This document shows positions 26,154 through 38,381 of a stretch of DNA of 64,000 nt, piece by piece (positions within the stretch are counted from its first letter, which is position 1; each line of letters starts with the position of its first letter). Under the pieces are notes generated by a model. That model was not told the DNA's origin, did not search any database, and saw only the letters and a program-made list of their open reading frames with translations. The translations under genes were made by a program, and so were the position numbers. The DNA comes from Trueperaceae bacterium (GTDB taxonomy: Bacteria > Deinococcota > Deinococci > Deinococcales > Trueperaceae): NCBI GenBank assembly GCA_023954415.1, contig JAMLIB010000001.1, positions 390,001 through 454,000 of the forward strand, read 5' to 3'.

Positions 26154-27771
26154 GCGCGCGCCGGTCACCGCATGGTCCGCCCAGGACGTCGCGCGCGCCT
26201 TCGTGTTCGCCACTGAGTGGCTCGGCGTGCACGTCGACGAGGTGAACGCCCTCAACGTCTACCCCGTGCCGGACGGCGACACGGGCACGAACATGCACCT
26301 CACGCTGCAGTCCGTGCGGCGGCAGCTCACCGAGCAGGACCACGAGCGCATGGAGCAGGTGGCGCGCGCCTTGTCTTACGGCTCGCTCCTCGGCGCCCGC
26401 GGCAACTCCGGCGTCATCCTCTCGCAGGTCCTCAAGGGCTTCGCCGACTCCATCAAGGTCCGTGACGACGTGGACGCGACCGCCCTCGTCGACGCGCTCC
26501 TGTCCGGCTCCGAGGCGGCCTACGCCGCAGTCATGAAGCCCGTCGAGGGGACGCTACTGACGGTCGTGCGCGAGTCCGCCGAGGCGGGGGAGAAGTCCCT
26601 CCTGGCCGCCCACGCGCGTCCCGGCGTGAACGGCGTGGCGCCGGAAGGCGTCCTGCGCGAGGTCCTCGCCGCGGGCAGACGCTCGCTCGAGCGGACCCCG
26701 GAGCTGCTTCCAATCCTCAAGCAGGCCGGCGTGGTCGACGCCGGCGGCCTCGGTTACGTTCACCTGCTCGACGGCCTGCTCGCCTACTTCGACGGCCGCG
26801 ACCTGCCGCCTCCCCCCAAGATCGAGCGCCGCGCGCAGGAGCAGTTCGAGGAGGAGGCGTTCGGTTTCTGCACGGAGTTCCTCCTGGCCGACGTCACGGC
26901 CCCGACGAGCGCCATCCGCGAGCTCGTCGCGCCGTTCGGCGACTCGCTCCTCGTCGTGGGAGCGGAAGGGTTCGTCAAGGGCCACATCCATACCGAGGAG
27001 CCGGAGAAGCTGCTCGCCGCTGTCGCGCGCTACGGGCGCATGGTGCGTTCCAAGGTCGAGGACATGAGCGAGCAGCACTCCGAGATCCTCGCCGACGTGG
27101 ACGCTGCGAAGGCCGAGGCGCCGGCCAGCGCCGCCGTCGCGGTAGCCAACGGTTACGGCATCACGAAGGCCTTCCGCAGTCTGGGAGTGCGGGTGGTGGG
27201 CGGCGGCCAGACGGACAACCCGTCCGTCGAGGACATCGCCGACGCCGTGCGCAGCGTGGGGGCCGAGAGCGTCATCGTCATGCCGAACAACAAGAACATC
27301 ATCATGGCTGCCGAGCGCGTCGCCGAGCTGGTGCTAGAGAAGCACGTGCGCGTCCTGCCGACGCGCACGATCGGTCAGGGCCTCGCCGCCGCCGTGCTCT
27401 TCCAGGAGGCGGTCGACGCCGACACCCTCTACGAGGAGATGCGCTCGGCTGCGGACGGAGCGCTCACGCTCGAGGTGACCCGTGCGAGCCGCGACGCCGA
27501 CATCGACGGCGTGAGCGTGCGCGTCGGGGACGCGATAGGGCTGGCCGACGGGGTGCTGCTCGTGGCGGAGAGCGACGCGGACGCCTGCTTGCTCGCGCTG
27601 CTGGAAGCCCGCGCCGCGGATTACGGCGTCGCTACCCTGTTCCACTCCACCGAGGCCGCCGAGCGCGTCGCGCGGCTCGTCGAGCGGATCGCGGCGGCGC
27701 ACCCGGACCTGGAGCTCGAGGTGCATGCCGGCGGGCCCGACCTGTACGCCTACGTGATGGTGCTCGAGTGA
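26137..27771 (+). CDS. DAK2-domain fatty acid kinase subunit (FakA/YloV-like)
   Basis: 544 residues. The N-terminal DhaL-type nucleotide site NVYPVPDGDTGTNM and ARGNSGVILSQ are intact (about residues 1-210). The middle and C-terminal domains contain CTEFLL, VKGHIHTEEPE and VIVMPNNKNIIMAAE, as in YloV/FakA. FakA phosphorylates fatty acids bound by a FakB (DegV) partner; none is in the window. The GTG at 26137 has GAAGG 6 bases upstream and overlaps the Asp23 gene by 17 bases; a GTG at 26146 is the alternative. Confidence 0.9.
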   Translation: MSAVAERAPVTAWSAQDVARAFVFATEWLGVHVDEVNALNVYPVPDGDTGTNMHLTLQSVRRQLTEQDHERMEQVARALSYGSLLGARGNSGVILSQVLKGFADSIKVRDDVDATALVDALLSGSEAAYAAVMKPVEGTLLTVVRESAEAGEKSLLAAHARPGVNGVAPEGVLREVLAAGRRSLERTPELLPILKQAGVVDAGGLGYVHLLDGLLAYFDGRDLPPPPKIERRAQEQFEEEAFGFCTEFLLADVTAPTSAIRELVAPFGDSLLVVGAEGFVKGHIHTEEPEKLLAAVARYGRMVRSKVEDMSEQHSEILADVDAAKAEAPASAAVAVANGYGITKAFRSLGVRVVGGGQTDNPSVEDIADAVRSVGAESVIVMPNNKNIIMAAERVAELVLEKHVRVLPTRTIGQGLAAAVLFQEAVDADTLYEEMRSAADGALTLEVTRASRDADIDGVSVRVGDAIGLADGVLLVAESDADACLLALLEARAADYGVATLFHSTEAAERVARLVERIAAAHPDLELEVHAGGPDLYAYVMVLE

Positions 27772-27870
27772 GCGCGCGGCTGCGGGCGAGCGTTCACGGG
27801 CCGGCACGAAGATGGGTGCTTCATTAAGGGCCGCGAGGCCGCTGCCCACGTCGTTCACCGAGTCGCGCCT

Positions 27871-27876
27871 TAGAGT
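27871..27876 (+). promoter_or_regulatory. -10 hexamer TAGAGT for the lipoprotein gene
   Basis: TAGAGT lies 32 bases before the ATG at 27909. A strong AAGGAGG ribosome site (27895-27901) lies 7 bases before that ATG. This is a conventional leadered start. Confidence 0.5.
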
Positions 27877-27908
27877 GCGCGCTAGGACTTTCGGAAGGAG
27901 GCCTCTTC

Positions 27909-28745
27909 ATGAAGCGTTTCAAATCGACCGGCGTGGCGTTGGCCGCCGTCGCTTTCCTGCTCTCGGCCTGCAAGATCACCGTCACTCCCGGCCCGCCGCC
28001 GGCCGACTACACGGTCAGCGCGAACGCCAGCCCGGGGACTCCGGTGTGGAGCGGCAGGGTCGCGGCCGGCCAGTGGCTCAACTTCATGCTCACGGTGCCC
28101 GCCGGCGTGAGCGGCTCCAGTGACGTCGTCTACATCGAGCTCAACCAGGACCTCGACCTCGAACTGCGCAACCCGACCAACTACGACATCGTCGCCAGCA
28201 GCTCCAGCGCGCGCTACTACGCTCCCGAGCGCGGTGGCCTCGTCATCACGGCCGCCGACGACATCGGTGCCCAGGCCATCACGGACACGGTCAGCTGCCG
28301 CGGCAGCTGCGTGATCATCCCGGCCGGCGGCTCGTCGGCCTACTACGCCCGCGTAGTCAACACGGGCGCGAGCGCCTCCGACGTGAGCCTGTACTTCTTC
28401 GGCGAGGCCGAGATGGATGAGTCCGAGACCAACGACTCCATCGCCACCGCCACCCTGTTCGACGTGGACAGCGCCACGGGCGACCGCGGCGCGATCGAGC
28501 TCATGTACGACAAGGACTACTGGCGCGCCTCGGCCTCCGGCTCCATCGAGTTCATCACGTCCGCCGGCAACCCGGTCGACCTACGCCTCGAGGTCGTGAA
28601 CGGCGCCGGCCAACGGCTCCTCGGGCCCATCGGCAACGGCGGCACGGTGAGCGTCATCACGGGCGACTACCTGCTCGTCTACTCGGCGTCCAACCGCGCC
28701 GGGGCCCCGGCCGCGAGCCAGTACACGCTTCTGGGCGGCCTCTGA
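27909..28745 (+). CDS. Putative lipoprotein, beta-sandwich-like
   Basis: 278 residues. The signal peptide ends in a lipobox, FLLSAC, with Cys at residue 21. The mature part is rich in Ser, Gly and Asp and predicted strands. Its second half (ESETNDSIATATLFDV ... DKDYWRASASGSIEFIT) resembles the bacterial pre-peptidase C-terminal (PPC) beta-sandwich. Two cysteines at about 125-130 (VSCRGSC) could form a disulfide. Function is unknown. It has the strongest ribosome site in the window. Confidence 0.7.
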   Translation: MKRFKSTGVALAAVAFLLSACKITVTPGPPPADYTVSANASPGTPVWSGRVAAGQWLNFMLTVPAGVSGSSDVVYIELNQDLDLELRNPTNYDIVASSSSARYYAPERGGLVITAADDIGAQAITDTVSCRGSCVIIPAGGSSAYYARVVNTGASASDVSLYFFGEAEMDESETNDSIATATLFDVDSATGDRGAIELMYDKDYWRASASGSIEFITSAGNPVDLRLEVVNGAGQRLLGPIGNGGTVSVITGDYLLVYSASNRAGAPAASQYTLLGGL

Positions 28746-28829
28746 GCCAGCCGGCCGGCCGGCGGGTCGTCGGCTAGAGCCGCCTCGAAGCCCGCACCGG
28801 GCCTCTCACCACCTCCACGCATGGGCCGG

Positions 28830-28835
28830 TACACT
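28830..28835 (+). promoter_or_regulatory. -10 hexamer TACACT, leaderless start
   Basis: TACACT ends 6 bases before the ATG at 28842. It supports that ATG over the one 21 bases upstream at 28821. Confidence 0.55.
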
Positions 28836-28841
28836 CGACCC

Positions 28842-29774
28842 ATGCGTTCTCGTTTCCCGTGGGCGGTCCTGGCCCTGGCGACCCTCGTCTTGCCGCTGGC
28901 CACCGCGGCGTTCGCCCAGATCTGTCAGGCCGAGTTGGCCGCCGACTTCGACGGGGCCTCGCTGAGCCGGCCCCCCACGGGCCTCGACGCCGCCGTGGCG
29001 TTGCGCCGCGCCGTCGAGCTCGTCGAGCCTGCGCTGCCGCCCTTGCAGTACGACGAGCCGGTGCCGGTGGACCCCGGCTCCCCCGGCTACGGGAGCGTCA
29101 AGTACCTCGTCGAGCGCGAGCTGCTGCCCCGGAGTTGGGCGGAAGGCGAGCTGACGGGCGAGACCTGGGCGGCCATGCTTGGCGGCTTCCTCGCCTGGTA
29201 CGAGGTGTCCCCCGGCCGGTACGACGCCCCCGCCGACGTCGCCGAGCTGCTCGCCGACATGGGCGAGGCGCTCGCCCGCGTGTCAAGGGCGATCAGGCCG
29301 GCCGCGCTGCTGGCTACGGACCAGTCCGACGGTCGCCGCACGTCGTTCTGGGCGATCATCTGGAACTGGACGGTCTACCCACGCCTGCTCGTGGTGCGCC
29401 CGGACCCGGATGCCGGCACGCGCCCCAACGACGCGCTCGCCGCGCTCTCCAACTGCGCCGTGCGCGTCTCAGCCTACATCTCGGCGCCGGAGGAGACGGC
29501 CAAGAGCTTGTTCATCACGCACAACAGCTCGCGCATGTACGTCGTCGCGAGCCAACCGGGCAAGAACGGCTTCTGGCCTTACGCCGTCGCCCCCGGTGAG
29601 GAGCTGTCCGCGTTCGCGTTCGACCTCCCCGACCTGAGCGGGGTGCGGGTGTACGCGGCGGTCTTCGACGGCCCGGAGGTAGGCTTCGGGACGCTCCTCG
29701 GCCTGCTGTGGCGGGTGCGCACCAACGTAGCCCCGACCGCGTTGATGGGCTACCTGAGCACGCCGAGCCGTTAG
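28842..29774 (+). CDS. Exported protein of unknown function
   Basis: 310 residues. A clean signal peptide (about 1-26, ending TAAFAQ) is followed by a soluble protein with no motif I can name. Residues of about 45-125 may include an SLH-like segment (AVALRRAVELVEP, GYGSVKYLVERELLP), but the match is too weak to claim. The start is set by the signal peptide and TACACT. Its stop overlaps the pyrF stop on the other strand within four bases (29771-29774). Confidence 0.55.
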   Translation: MRSRFPWAVLALATLVLPLATAAFAQICQAELAADFDGASLSRPPTGLDAAVALRRAVELVEPALPPLQYDEPVPVDPGSPGYGSVKYLVERELLPRSWAEGELTGETWAAMLGGFLAWYEVSPGRYDAPADVAELLADMGEALARVSRAIRPAALLATDQSDGRRTSFWAIIWNWTVYPRLLVVRPDPDAGTRPNDALAALSNCAVRVSAYISAPEETAKSLFITHNSSRMYVVASQPGKNGFWPYAVAPGEELSAFAFDLPDLSGVRVYAAVFDGPEVGFGTLLGLLWRVRTNVAPTALMGYLSTPSR

Positions 29775-30702
29775 CTCCTGGCCGCCAGCGCCTCTTCCAG
29801 GTCTCCGCGCATGCTCGCGGCGGCGGAGCGTGCCGCGGCGCCGACCTCCCTCAGGGTCGCGGCCGAGGCCGCTCCGGCGGGGTACGTGATGCTCCTGGCC
29901 GCGTTGACGACGGCGCCCCAGCCGTTGGCGTCGAAAGCGTGGGTGGCATCGGCGGCGCTCCCGCCCTGGGCCCCGTAACCGGGAACGAGGAACAGGCTCG
30001 CTGGCAGCTTGCCGCGCAGCTCCGAGCTCGCGGCCGGCTGGGTGGCTCCGACGACGGCGCCGAGCGAGGTGTAACCCCACGCATCGCGCGGCAGGGCCGC
30101 GGCGCGCTCGTTCAGCGCGTTCGCCAACCGGAGGTAGAGCGGCTCGCCCGCGGCGGAGGGCGCTTCCTGGAGGTCGGCGCTGCCGGGGTTGGACGTGCGC
30201 ACGAGCACGAAGAGGCCGCGCCCATGCTTCTGCGCGGCCGCGATGAACGGCTCGAGCGTGTCTAGGCCCAGGTACGGGTTGACGGTCAGGGCGTCCGCCG
30301 CCAGGTCGCCTTCGGTCAGGTAGGCGTTCGCGTAGGCCTCGGCGGTCGAGCCGATGTCGCCGCGCTTGGCGTCAAGGATCACGGGGAGGTCGAGGCTGCG
30401 CGCGTGGTGCATGACGGTGGCGAGCGCCTCGAGCCCGGGCAGCCCGAGCGCCTCGAAGAACGCCGACTGCGGCTTGCAGCACGCCACGAGGTCATGCGCC
30501 GCGTCGAGCACGGCTACGAGGTAGTCGGCGACGGCCTTCGCCGTCTCGCGGGCGCCGGCCTTGCCCGCTGTCAGCGGATGGGCGTCCGGGCGCGGGTCCA
30601 AGCCGAGGCAGACGACGGAGCGCGCCGCCGCGGCCCGGGCGTGGAGGTGCTCGCTGAACGTGTCGACGCGCCGGGGCGCCGCCAGGGTGGCGGAGGAGGC
30701 GT

Positions 30703-30706
<4 letters not shown>
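29771..30706 (-). CDS. pyrF: Orotidine-5'-phosphate decarboxylase, probable CTG start
   Basis: 311 residues when read from a CTG at 30706. The active-site motif DAKRGDIG and the opening VCLGLDPRP identify the longer PyrF form, which decarboxylates OMP to UMP. The first ATG/GTG/TTG in frame is a TTG inside CLGLDPRP, too late for the family, which needs the upstream TFSEHL..RAAARSVV. The only upstream candidate with context is CTG. It overlaps the secA stop as CTGA and lies 7 bases after AGGAGG (30714-30719). Confidence 0.88.
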
Positions 30707-33534
<2,828 letters not shown>

Positions 33535-33874
33535 CTCGTCAAGGACCTTTCCGCGCAGGCGCCTGGACGCTCACCTTGGGGGAGCCCAGGGGTGCTTACC
33601 GCCTGGCGCGCTTCGAAGCCAACGGCTGCTGGCCGGCGCGCCCGCTGCGGAGTCAACAGGGCACTCTAGCACGCGACCCGGCGCGTCCCTTGCAGCATGT
33701 GGAACGTCAACGAGCGGCTTCGAGCCGGTCGGTGCCGAGGGGCCGCGGCCGACCGTCGGGGCGCGCCCAGGTGTCGCGGCGCCTCGGGCGCAACGGCGCC
33801 CAGCCGCAACGGTGCCCCAGCCGCAACGGTGCCTCGGGCGCAACGGCGCCCCCGGGGGCGCCGCGTCTACGGCC
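33535..33874. other. Intergenic region between secA and rsmD
   Basis: 340 bases without a convincing gene. It holds the likely secA promoter hexamer TAGAGT (33663-33668, minus strand), a leader of about 120 bases for secA, and a cluster of short GC-rich repeats at 33781-33850. Open frames crossing it are Arg/Gly/Ala-rich and look non-coding. Confidence 0.6.
33781..33850. repeat. Short tandem-like GC-rich repeats
   Basis: The 20-base unit at 33781-33800 recurs exactly at 33831-33850. Between them a related unit CAGCCGCAACGGTGCC occurs twice (33801-33816 and 33818-33833). All units share a CGCAACGG core at 16-17-base spacing. They lie between the end of rsmD and the secA promoter. Confidence 0.75.
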
Positions 33875-34417
33875 TCAAGCCGGCACTCTGACGAGCGTCA
33901 GCGTGTTGGTGCCGTACTGCTTCCGCCGCACGTCCGCGCCCGCGAGGGGGGCGGGGAGCGTTGGCGAGGCCATCTCGCTCGGGTGTTGGAACACGTACAG
34001 GCCGCTCGGGCCGACGGCGCCGGAGGCCAGGAGCGCCGCGAAGATCGTCAGCAGGTCGTCAGGGTACGGGGGGGCGGCGACGAGGACGTCGAACTCGCCC
34101 GGGTGGGCCTGCGCGTACGCCACCGCGTCGCCGACGAGCACCTCGACTCCCAGCCCGAGATCCCGGGCGTTGTCGCGGATGACGGCCGCCGCCGAGCGTG
34201 ACAGGTCGACACAGACGGCGTCCCACCCTCGGCTCGCCGCCTCGAGGCCCATGGCGCCGCTGCCCGCGTAGAGGTCCAGGAACCGTCCGCGGGGCTCGAA
34301 GGCGATGATGTCGAAGAGCGCCTCGCGCAGGCGCGACGGGCTGGGCCGCGTCCCGCGCGGCGGCACCTTCAGCACCCTGCCTTTCGCGCTGCCTGCCAGT
34401 ATGCGCGGGCTAGCCAT
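33875..34417 (-). CDS. rsmD: 16S rRNA (guanine-966-N2)-methyltransferase, RsmD family
   Basis: 180 residues from the ATG at 34417. RPSPSRLREALFDII and DLYAGSGAMGLEAASRG are diagnostic of RsmD, which methylates G966 in 16S rRNA. The catalytic motif, normally DPPY/NPPY, reads AAPPYPDD, so its first acidic/amide residue is Ala. TATGCT (34425-34430) lies 7 bases before this ATG and supports it over the ATG at 34429. Confidence 0.85.
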   Translation of the reverse strand: MASPRILAGSAKGRVLKVPPRGTRPSPSRLREALFDIIAFEPRGRFLDLYAGSGAMGLEAASRGWDAVCVDLSRSAAAVIRDNARDLGLGVEVLVGDAVAYAQAHPGEFDVLVAAPPYPDDLLTIFAALLASGAVGPSGLYVFQHPSEMASPTLPAPLAGADVRRKQYGTNTLTLVRVPA

Positions 34418-34564
34418 GCCCACGAGCATAACCGCGCCGGCGGGCCGGCCGCGCCCGTGACCTTGAGCCGCCTCACGGCCTGGCCGGACCCTCGGGCCAC
34501 GGACCCGTTCGTTGGTCGCCTCACCGGCGACAGGCCCGTCTGTGACGCTGGCGGCGAGGCACGC

Positions 34565-34570
34565 TAGACT
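34565..34570 (+). promoter_or_regulatory. -10 hexamer TAGACT, leaderless start
   Basis: TAGACT ends 8 bases before the GTG at 34579 of the double-GNAT gene. Confidence 0.45.
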
Positions 34571-34578
34571 GGGTCCTC

Positions 34579-35469
34579 GTGATTCGCAACCTCGAGCCCG
34601 ACGAACTCGTGTGGTTCATGGGCCGCGCCCTCGCTTTCGTGGGGCACGCCGATCCGCACGGGCTCGCCGTGCGCCTCAACGCGCGCCTGAAGGACCCGGT
34701 GGCCGACGCCGCGCGCTGCTACGTCAACTCCCGGCCCGGCTCGGAGCCGAGCGCCGGCTTGTTCGTCGAGGTGCGCGCCAAGGGGGCCGGCGCGCGTACG
34801 GCGACCATCACGAGCGTGTGGCATGCCGGCGACCCGGCGGCGCTCGTGGCGCTGATCGAGCACGTGATCGGCCGCGAGGCGCCGGAGGCGGTGACGGTGC
34901 CACTCCACCTGCTCGGCTCCGCCACGGCGCGCGCCCTCGAGGACCTGCTCGCGCCGCTCGGCTTCGAGCGCGACGAGGTGCGCCGCATGCGCTTCGAGCT
35001 CACGGAGGTCCCGCCCCTCGGGCGGCCGCTCGTCCTCGAGGCTTGGCAGCCCGACAGCGAGGCGGGCTTCCGTGAGCTGTTCGAGGCGTGCGAGGGCGGG
35101 CGCGTCGGCGACGCCAGGTGGTCGTACATGAAGCGCCAGGCCGGGGCGTTCCAGCCGGACCTCTGGTTCGTGGCGCGTGACGGGCTCGACCAGGACCCGG
35201 TCGGCTACGCGTTCACCGGCGCCACGAGTCAGGAGCTCGACGCGAGCTACGAGCTGACGGCCGTCGGAGTGCTCAGGAGCCACCGGGGCGACAGCGAGAT
35301 GCTCAGGCGGCTGGTGGTCAGCACCTTGCGCGAGCTGGCGGGGAGGAGCCCGGTCGGTAACGTGCACACGACCCAGGGCTCGGCCGACCCCAAGCTCGGC
35401 GTCATCCTCGCCTCGCTCGGCTTCACGGCCTTGGAGAAGACGCCGCTGTTGGTGCGGTTGCCGCGCTGA
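34579..35469 (+). CDS. GNAT-family protein with two acetyltransferase-like halves
   Basis: 296 residues. The C-terminal half has the GNAT core with TAVGVLRSHRGDSEMLRRLVVSTL, then the late NVHTTQGSADPKLGVILASLGF. The N-terminal half looks like a second, degenerate copy (LLGSATARALEDLLAPLGFERD). Double GNATs include mycothiol synthase, but there is no specific evidence for that here. The substrate is unknown. Confidence 0.7.
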   Translation: MIRNLEPDELVWFMGRALAFVGHADPHGLAVRLNARLKDPVADAARCYVNSRPGSEPSAGLFVEVRAKGAGARTATITSVWHAGDPAALVALIEHVIGREAPEAVTVPLHLLGSATARALEDLLAPLGFERDEVRRMRFELTEVPPLGRPLVLEAWQPDSEAGFRELFEACEGGRVGDARWSYMKRQAGAFQPDLWFVARDGLDQDPVGYAFTGATSQELDASYELTAVGVLRSHRGDSEMLRRLVVSTLRELAGRSPVGNVHTTQGSADPKLGVILASLGFTALEKTPLLVRLPR

Positions 35470-35512
35470 TCGCCCGCCCCACGCCCACGGCGGGGCATGG
35501 CTCGGGGGTGCG

Positions 35513-36019
35513 TCAGGGCCTCCCGCGATGAGCGGGCAGGTAGCGCTCCCAGATCGGGTCTATGTCGGGCATGACCCCGTAGGCGCTCGAGAACATGAAG
35601 CGCGGCGCGTACGGCTTGCGCAGCAGGCGCAGCCCAGCCTCCTCGGGCGTCCGGTCGCGCTTCTTGGCGTTGCAGGCCTTGCAGCAGGCCACGACGTTCT
35701 CCCAGGTCGTCCCGCCGCCCCGGCTCCGCGGCATCACGTGGTCGAGCGTCAGGTCGAACGTATGGCGTGAGCAGTACTGGCAGGTGTGGTCGTCGCGGCG
35801 GAAGACGTTCTTGCGGTTGAACGCCACGCGCTGCCTGAACGGTCCGCGCACGAAGCGGTGCAGCTTGACCACGCTAGGCACGGGGAAGAGGGCGTTGGGG
35901 GAGCGCAGGAAGTAGCCGGAGTCCTCGACCCGCTCGACCACGTCGTGCATCAGGAGCGTCACCGCGCGCTTCACGGAGCAGACGTGCAGGGGTTCGAAAG
36001 AGGCGTTCAGGATGAGCAC
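35513..36019 (-). CDS. HNH endonuclease family protein
   Basis: 168 residues. Two CxxC pairs (CQYC, CKAC) flank the HNH core LTLDHVMPRSRGG...WENVVACCKACN. This stand-alone form, opening with LILNASFEPLHV, is common on bacterial chromosomes; its target is unclear. The first canonical start is the GTG at 36019, just before the conserved LILNAS. The frame is open upstream without any ATG/GTG/TTG. The only good hexamer, TATACT at 36169-36174, lies about 150 bases upstream, so the leader is long. Confidence 0.85.
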   Translation of the reverse strand: MLILNASFEPLHVCSVKRAVTLLMHDVVERVEDSGYFLRSPNALFPVPSVVKLHRFVRGPFRQRVAFNRKNVFRRDDHTCQYCSRHTFDLTLDHVMPRSRGGGTTWENVVACCKACNAKKRDRTPEEAGLRLLRKPYAPRFMFSSAYGVMPDIDPIWERYLPAHRGRP

Positions 36020-36168
36020 CCGCGCCCCGTTCAGGTTCTCGAGTGGGCGAACCGCACCCTCGGACGCTTCGGCTCGCGGCTCGCGAGCCTCGGTGGCCGG
36101 TGCCGTTACGGTGGTACTGGTGTCGGCTTCGGTAGCGGTCCGGCCTCCATCGTGCAGCGTTGCGCGAG

Positions 36169-36174
36169 AGTATA
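36169..36174 (-). promoter_or_regulatory. -10 hexamer TATACT upstream of the HNH gene
   Basis: TATACT on the minus strand lies 149 bases before the HNH GTG. A short frame ATG...TAA (14 codons, from 36150) falls within the leader. Either the leader is long or the true protein start has been missed. Confidence 0.4.
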
Positions 36175-36201
36175 GCAGGTGCCGGCTGGCCGGCGCGCCG
36201 G

Positions 36202-37401
<1,200 letters not shown>

Positions 37402-37420
37402 GCGCGCGAGCCCAGGATCG

Positions 37421-37435
37421 TGTGTAAGTTACACA
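37421..37435. promoter_or_regulatory. 15-bp palindrome TGTGTAAGTTACACA, candidate operator
   Basis: Two perfect 7-bp arms around one central base, 20 bases upstream of the ddl ATG in an unusually AT-rich patch. The size and symmetry fit a dimeric regulator, perhaps GntR-like. No regulator gene lies nearby. Confidence 0.45.
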
Positions 37436-37511
37436 TGCTTAGTAGCGTACTGCGTCGCCTCATGCGAAGCAAGGTGTTGCTGAGCGTGGAGGCGACGCGA
37501 GGGTCGGGCGC

Positions 37512-38303
37512 TCACGCTCGCCAGCGTGGCTCGCGCCGCTCTAGGAAGGCGCGCACTCCCTCGGCGAGCTCCTCGCCCGTCCTGGCCGCGACGTTGATGG
37601 CGACGGCCAGCCGCAGCCCCTCCTCGAGGGGACGGCCCGGCGCCTCGAGGAGCAGCCGCTTCGTGAGCGCGAGCGAGCCGGGCGCGTTGCGGGCGAGCTC
37701 CGCCGCCTTGGCGCACGCCGACTCGAGGACCTCGTCGTCGGCGACCACGGTGTTGACGATGCCCATGCGCTCGGCCTCCTCGGCCCCGACGAGGCGCGCA
37801 CTGAGGAGCAGGTCGCGGGCGTGCTTCTCGCCCACCTGGCGCACGAGCAGCACGCCGACGAGCGCGGCCACGAAGCCGATGCGCGCTTCCGTGTAGCCGA
37901 GCGTAGCGCCCCGCCCCATCACCGCGAGGTCGCAGGCGCTCACGAGCCCGGCCCCGCCGGCCACCGCGGGGCCGTTGACGGCCGCGATCACCGGCTTCGC
38001 GAGGGTGAGCAGCCGTAGGTAGAGCTCTGCCAACTCCTCGGAGTCGCGCCTATGCTTCGCCTCGTCGTACGCGAGGGTGCCCTCCAACTCGGCCAGGTCG
38101 AGGCCGGCGCAGAACGCCTTGCCCGCTCCCGTCAGCACGACCGCTCGCACGGCTGCGTCGCTCTCCGCCCACGCCAGGGCGGCGGTGAGGTCGGTTCGCA
38201 AGGCGCGCGAGAGCGCGTTCCGGCGCTCCGGGCGGTCGAGGGTGAGCACCGCCACCGCGTCGCGCACCTCGCGCGCCACGGTCGACGGCTCGGGGGCGGT
38301 CAT
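37512..38303 (-). CDS. Enoyl-CoA hydratase/isomerase family protein
   Basis: 263 residues. The crotonase fold is clear: RPERRNALSRAL, the oxyanion segment GAGKAFCAGLDLAEL and NGPAVAGGAGLVSACDLAV. Catalytic Glu positions lie around YTEARIGFV. It probably hydrates enoyl-CoA in fatty acid or related acyl-CoA breakdown. TATCAT (38309-38314) sits 5 bases before the ATG. Confidence 0.88.
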   Translation of the reverse strand: MTAPEPSTVAREVRDAVAVLTLDRPERRNALSRALRTDLTAALAWAESDAAVRAVVLTGAGKAFCAGLDLAELEGTLAYDEAKHRRDSEELAELYLRLLTLAKPVIAAVNGPAVAGGAGLVSACDLAVMGRGATLGYTEARIGFVAALVGVLLVRQVGEKHARDLLLSARLVGAEEAERMGIVNTVVADDEVLESACAKAAELARNAPGSLALTKRLLLEAPGRPLEEGLRLAVAINVAARTGEELAEGVRAFLERREPRWRA

Positions 38304-38381
38304 GCCGGATGATACCGGTAGCGGCCGACCTGCGAACTAACCGACTGCGCGCTGCTCGCGGCGCCGGGTACGCTGGGCAGC

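Noticed and set aside
28821-28841. Upstream ATG for the exported protein at 28842
   Set aside because: It would add seven residues before the signal peptide and place the TACACT hexamer inside the gene.
29000-29300. SLH (surface-layer homology) domain in the exported protein
   Set aside because: Only loose similarity in spacing; the key ITRAE-type motif is not visible.
36019-36174. N-terminal extension of the HNH protein up to the TATACT
   Set aside because: The frame is open but has no ATG, GTG or TTG, and the extra residues are low-complexity. Noted in the gene entry as an open question only.
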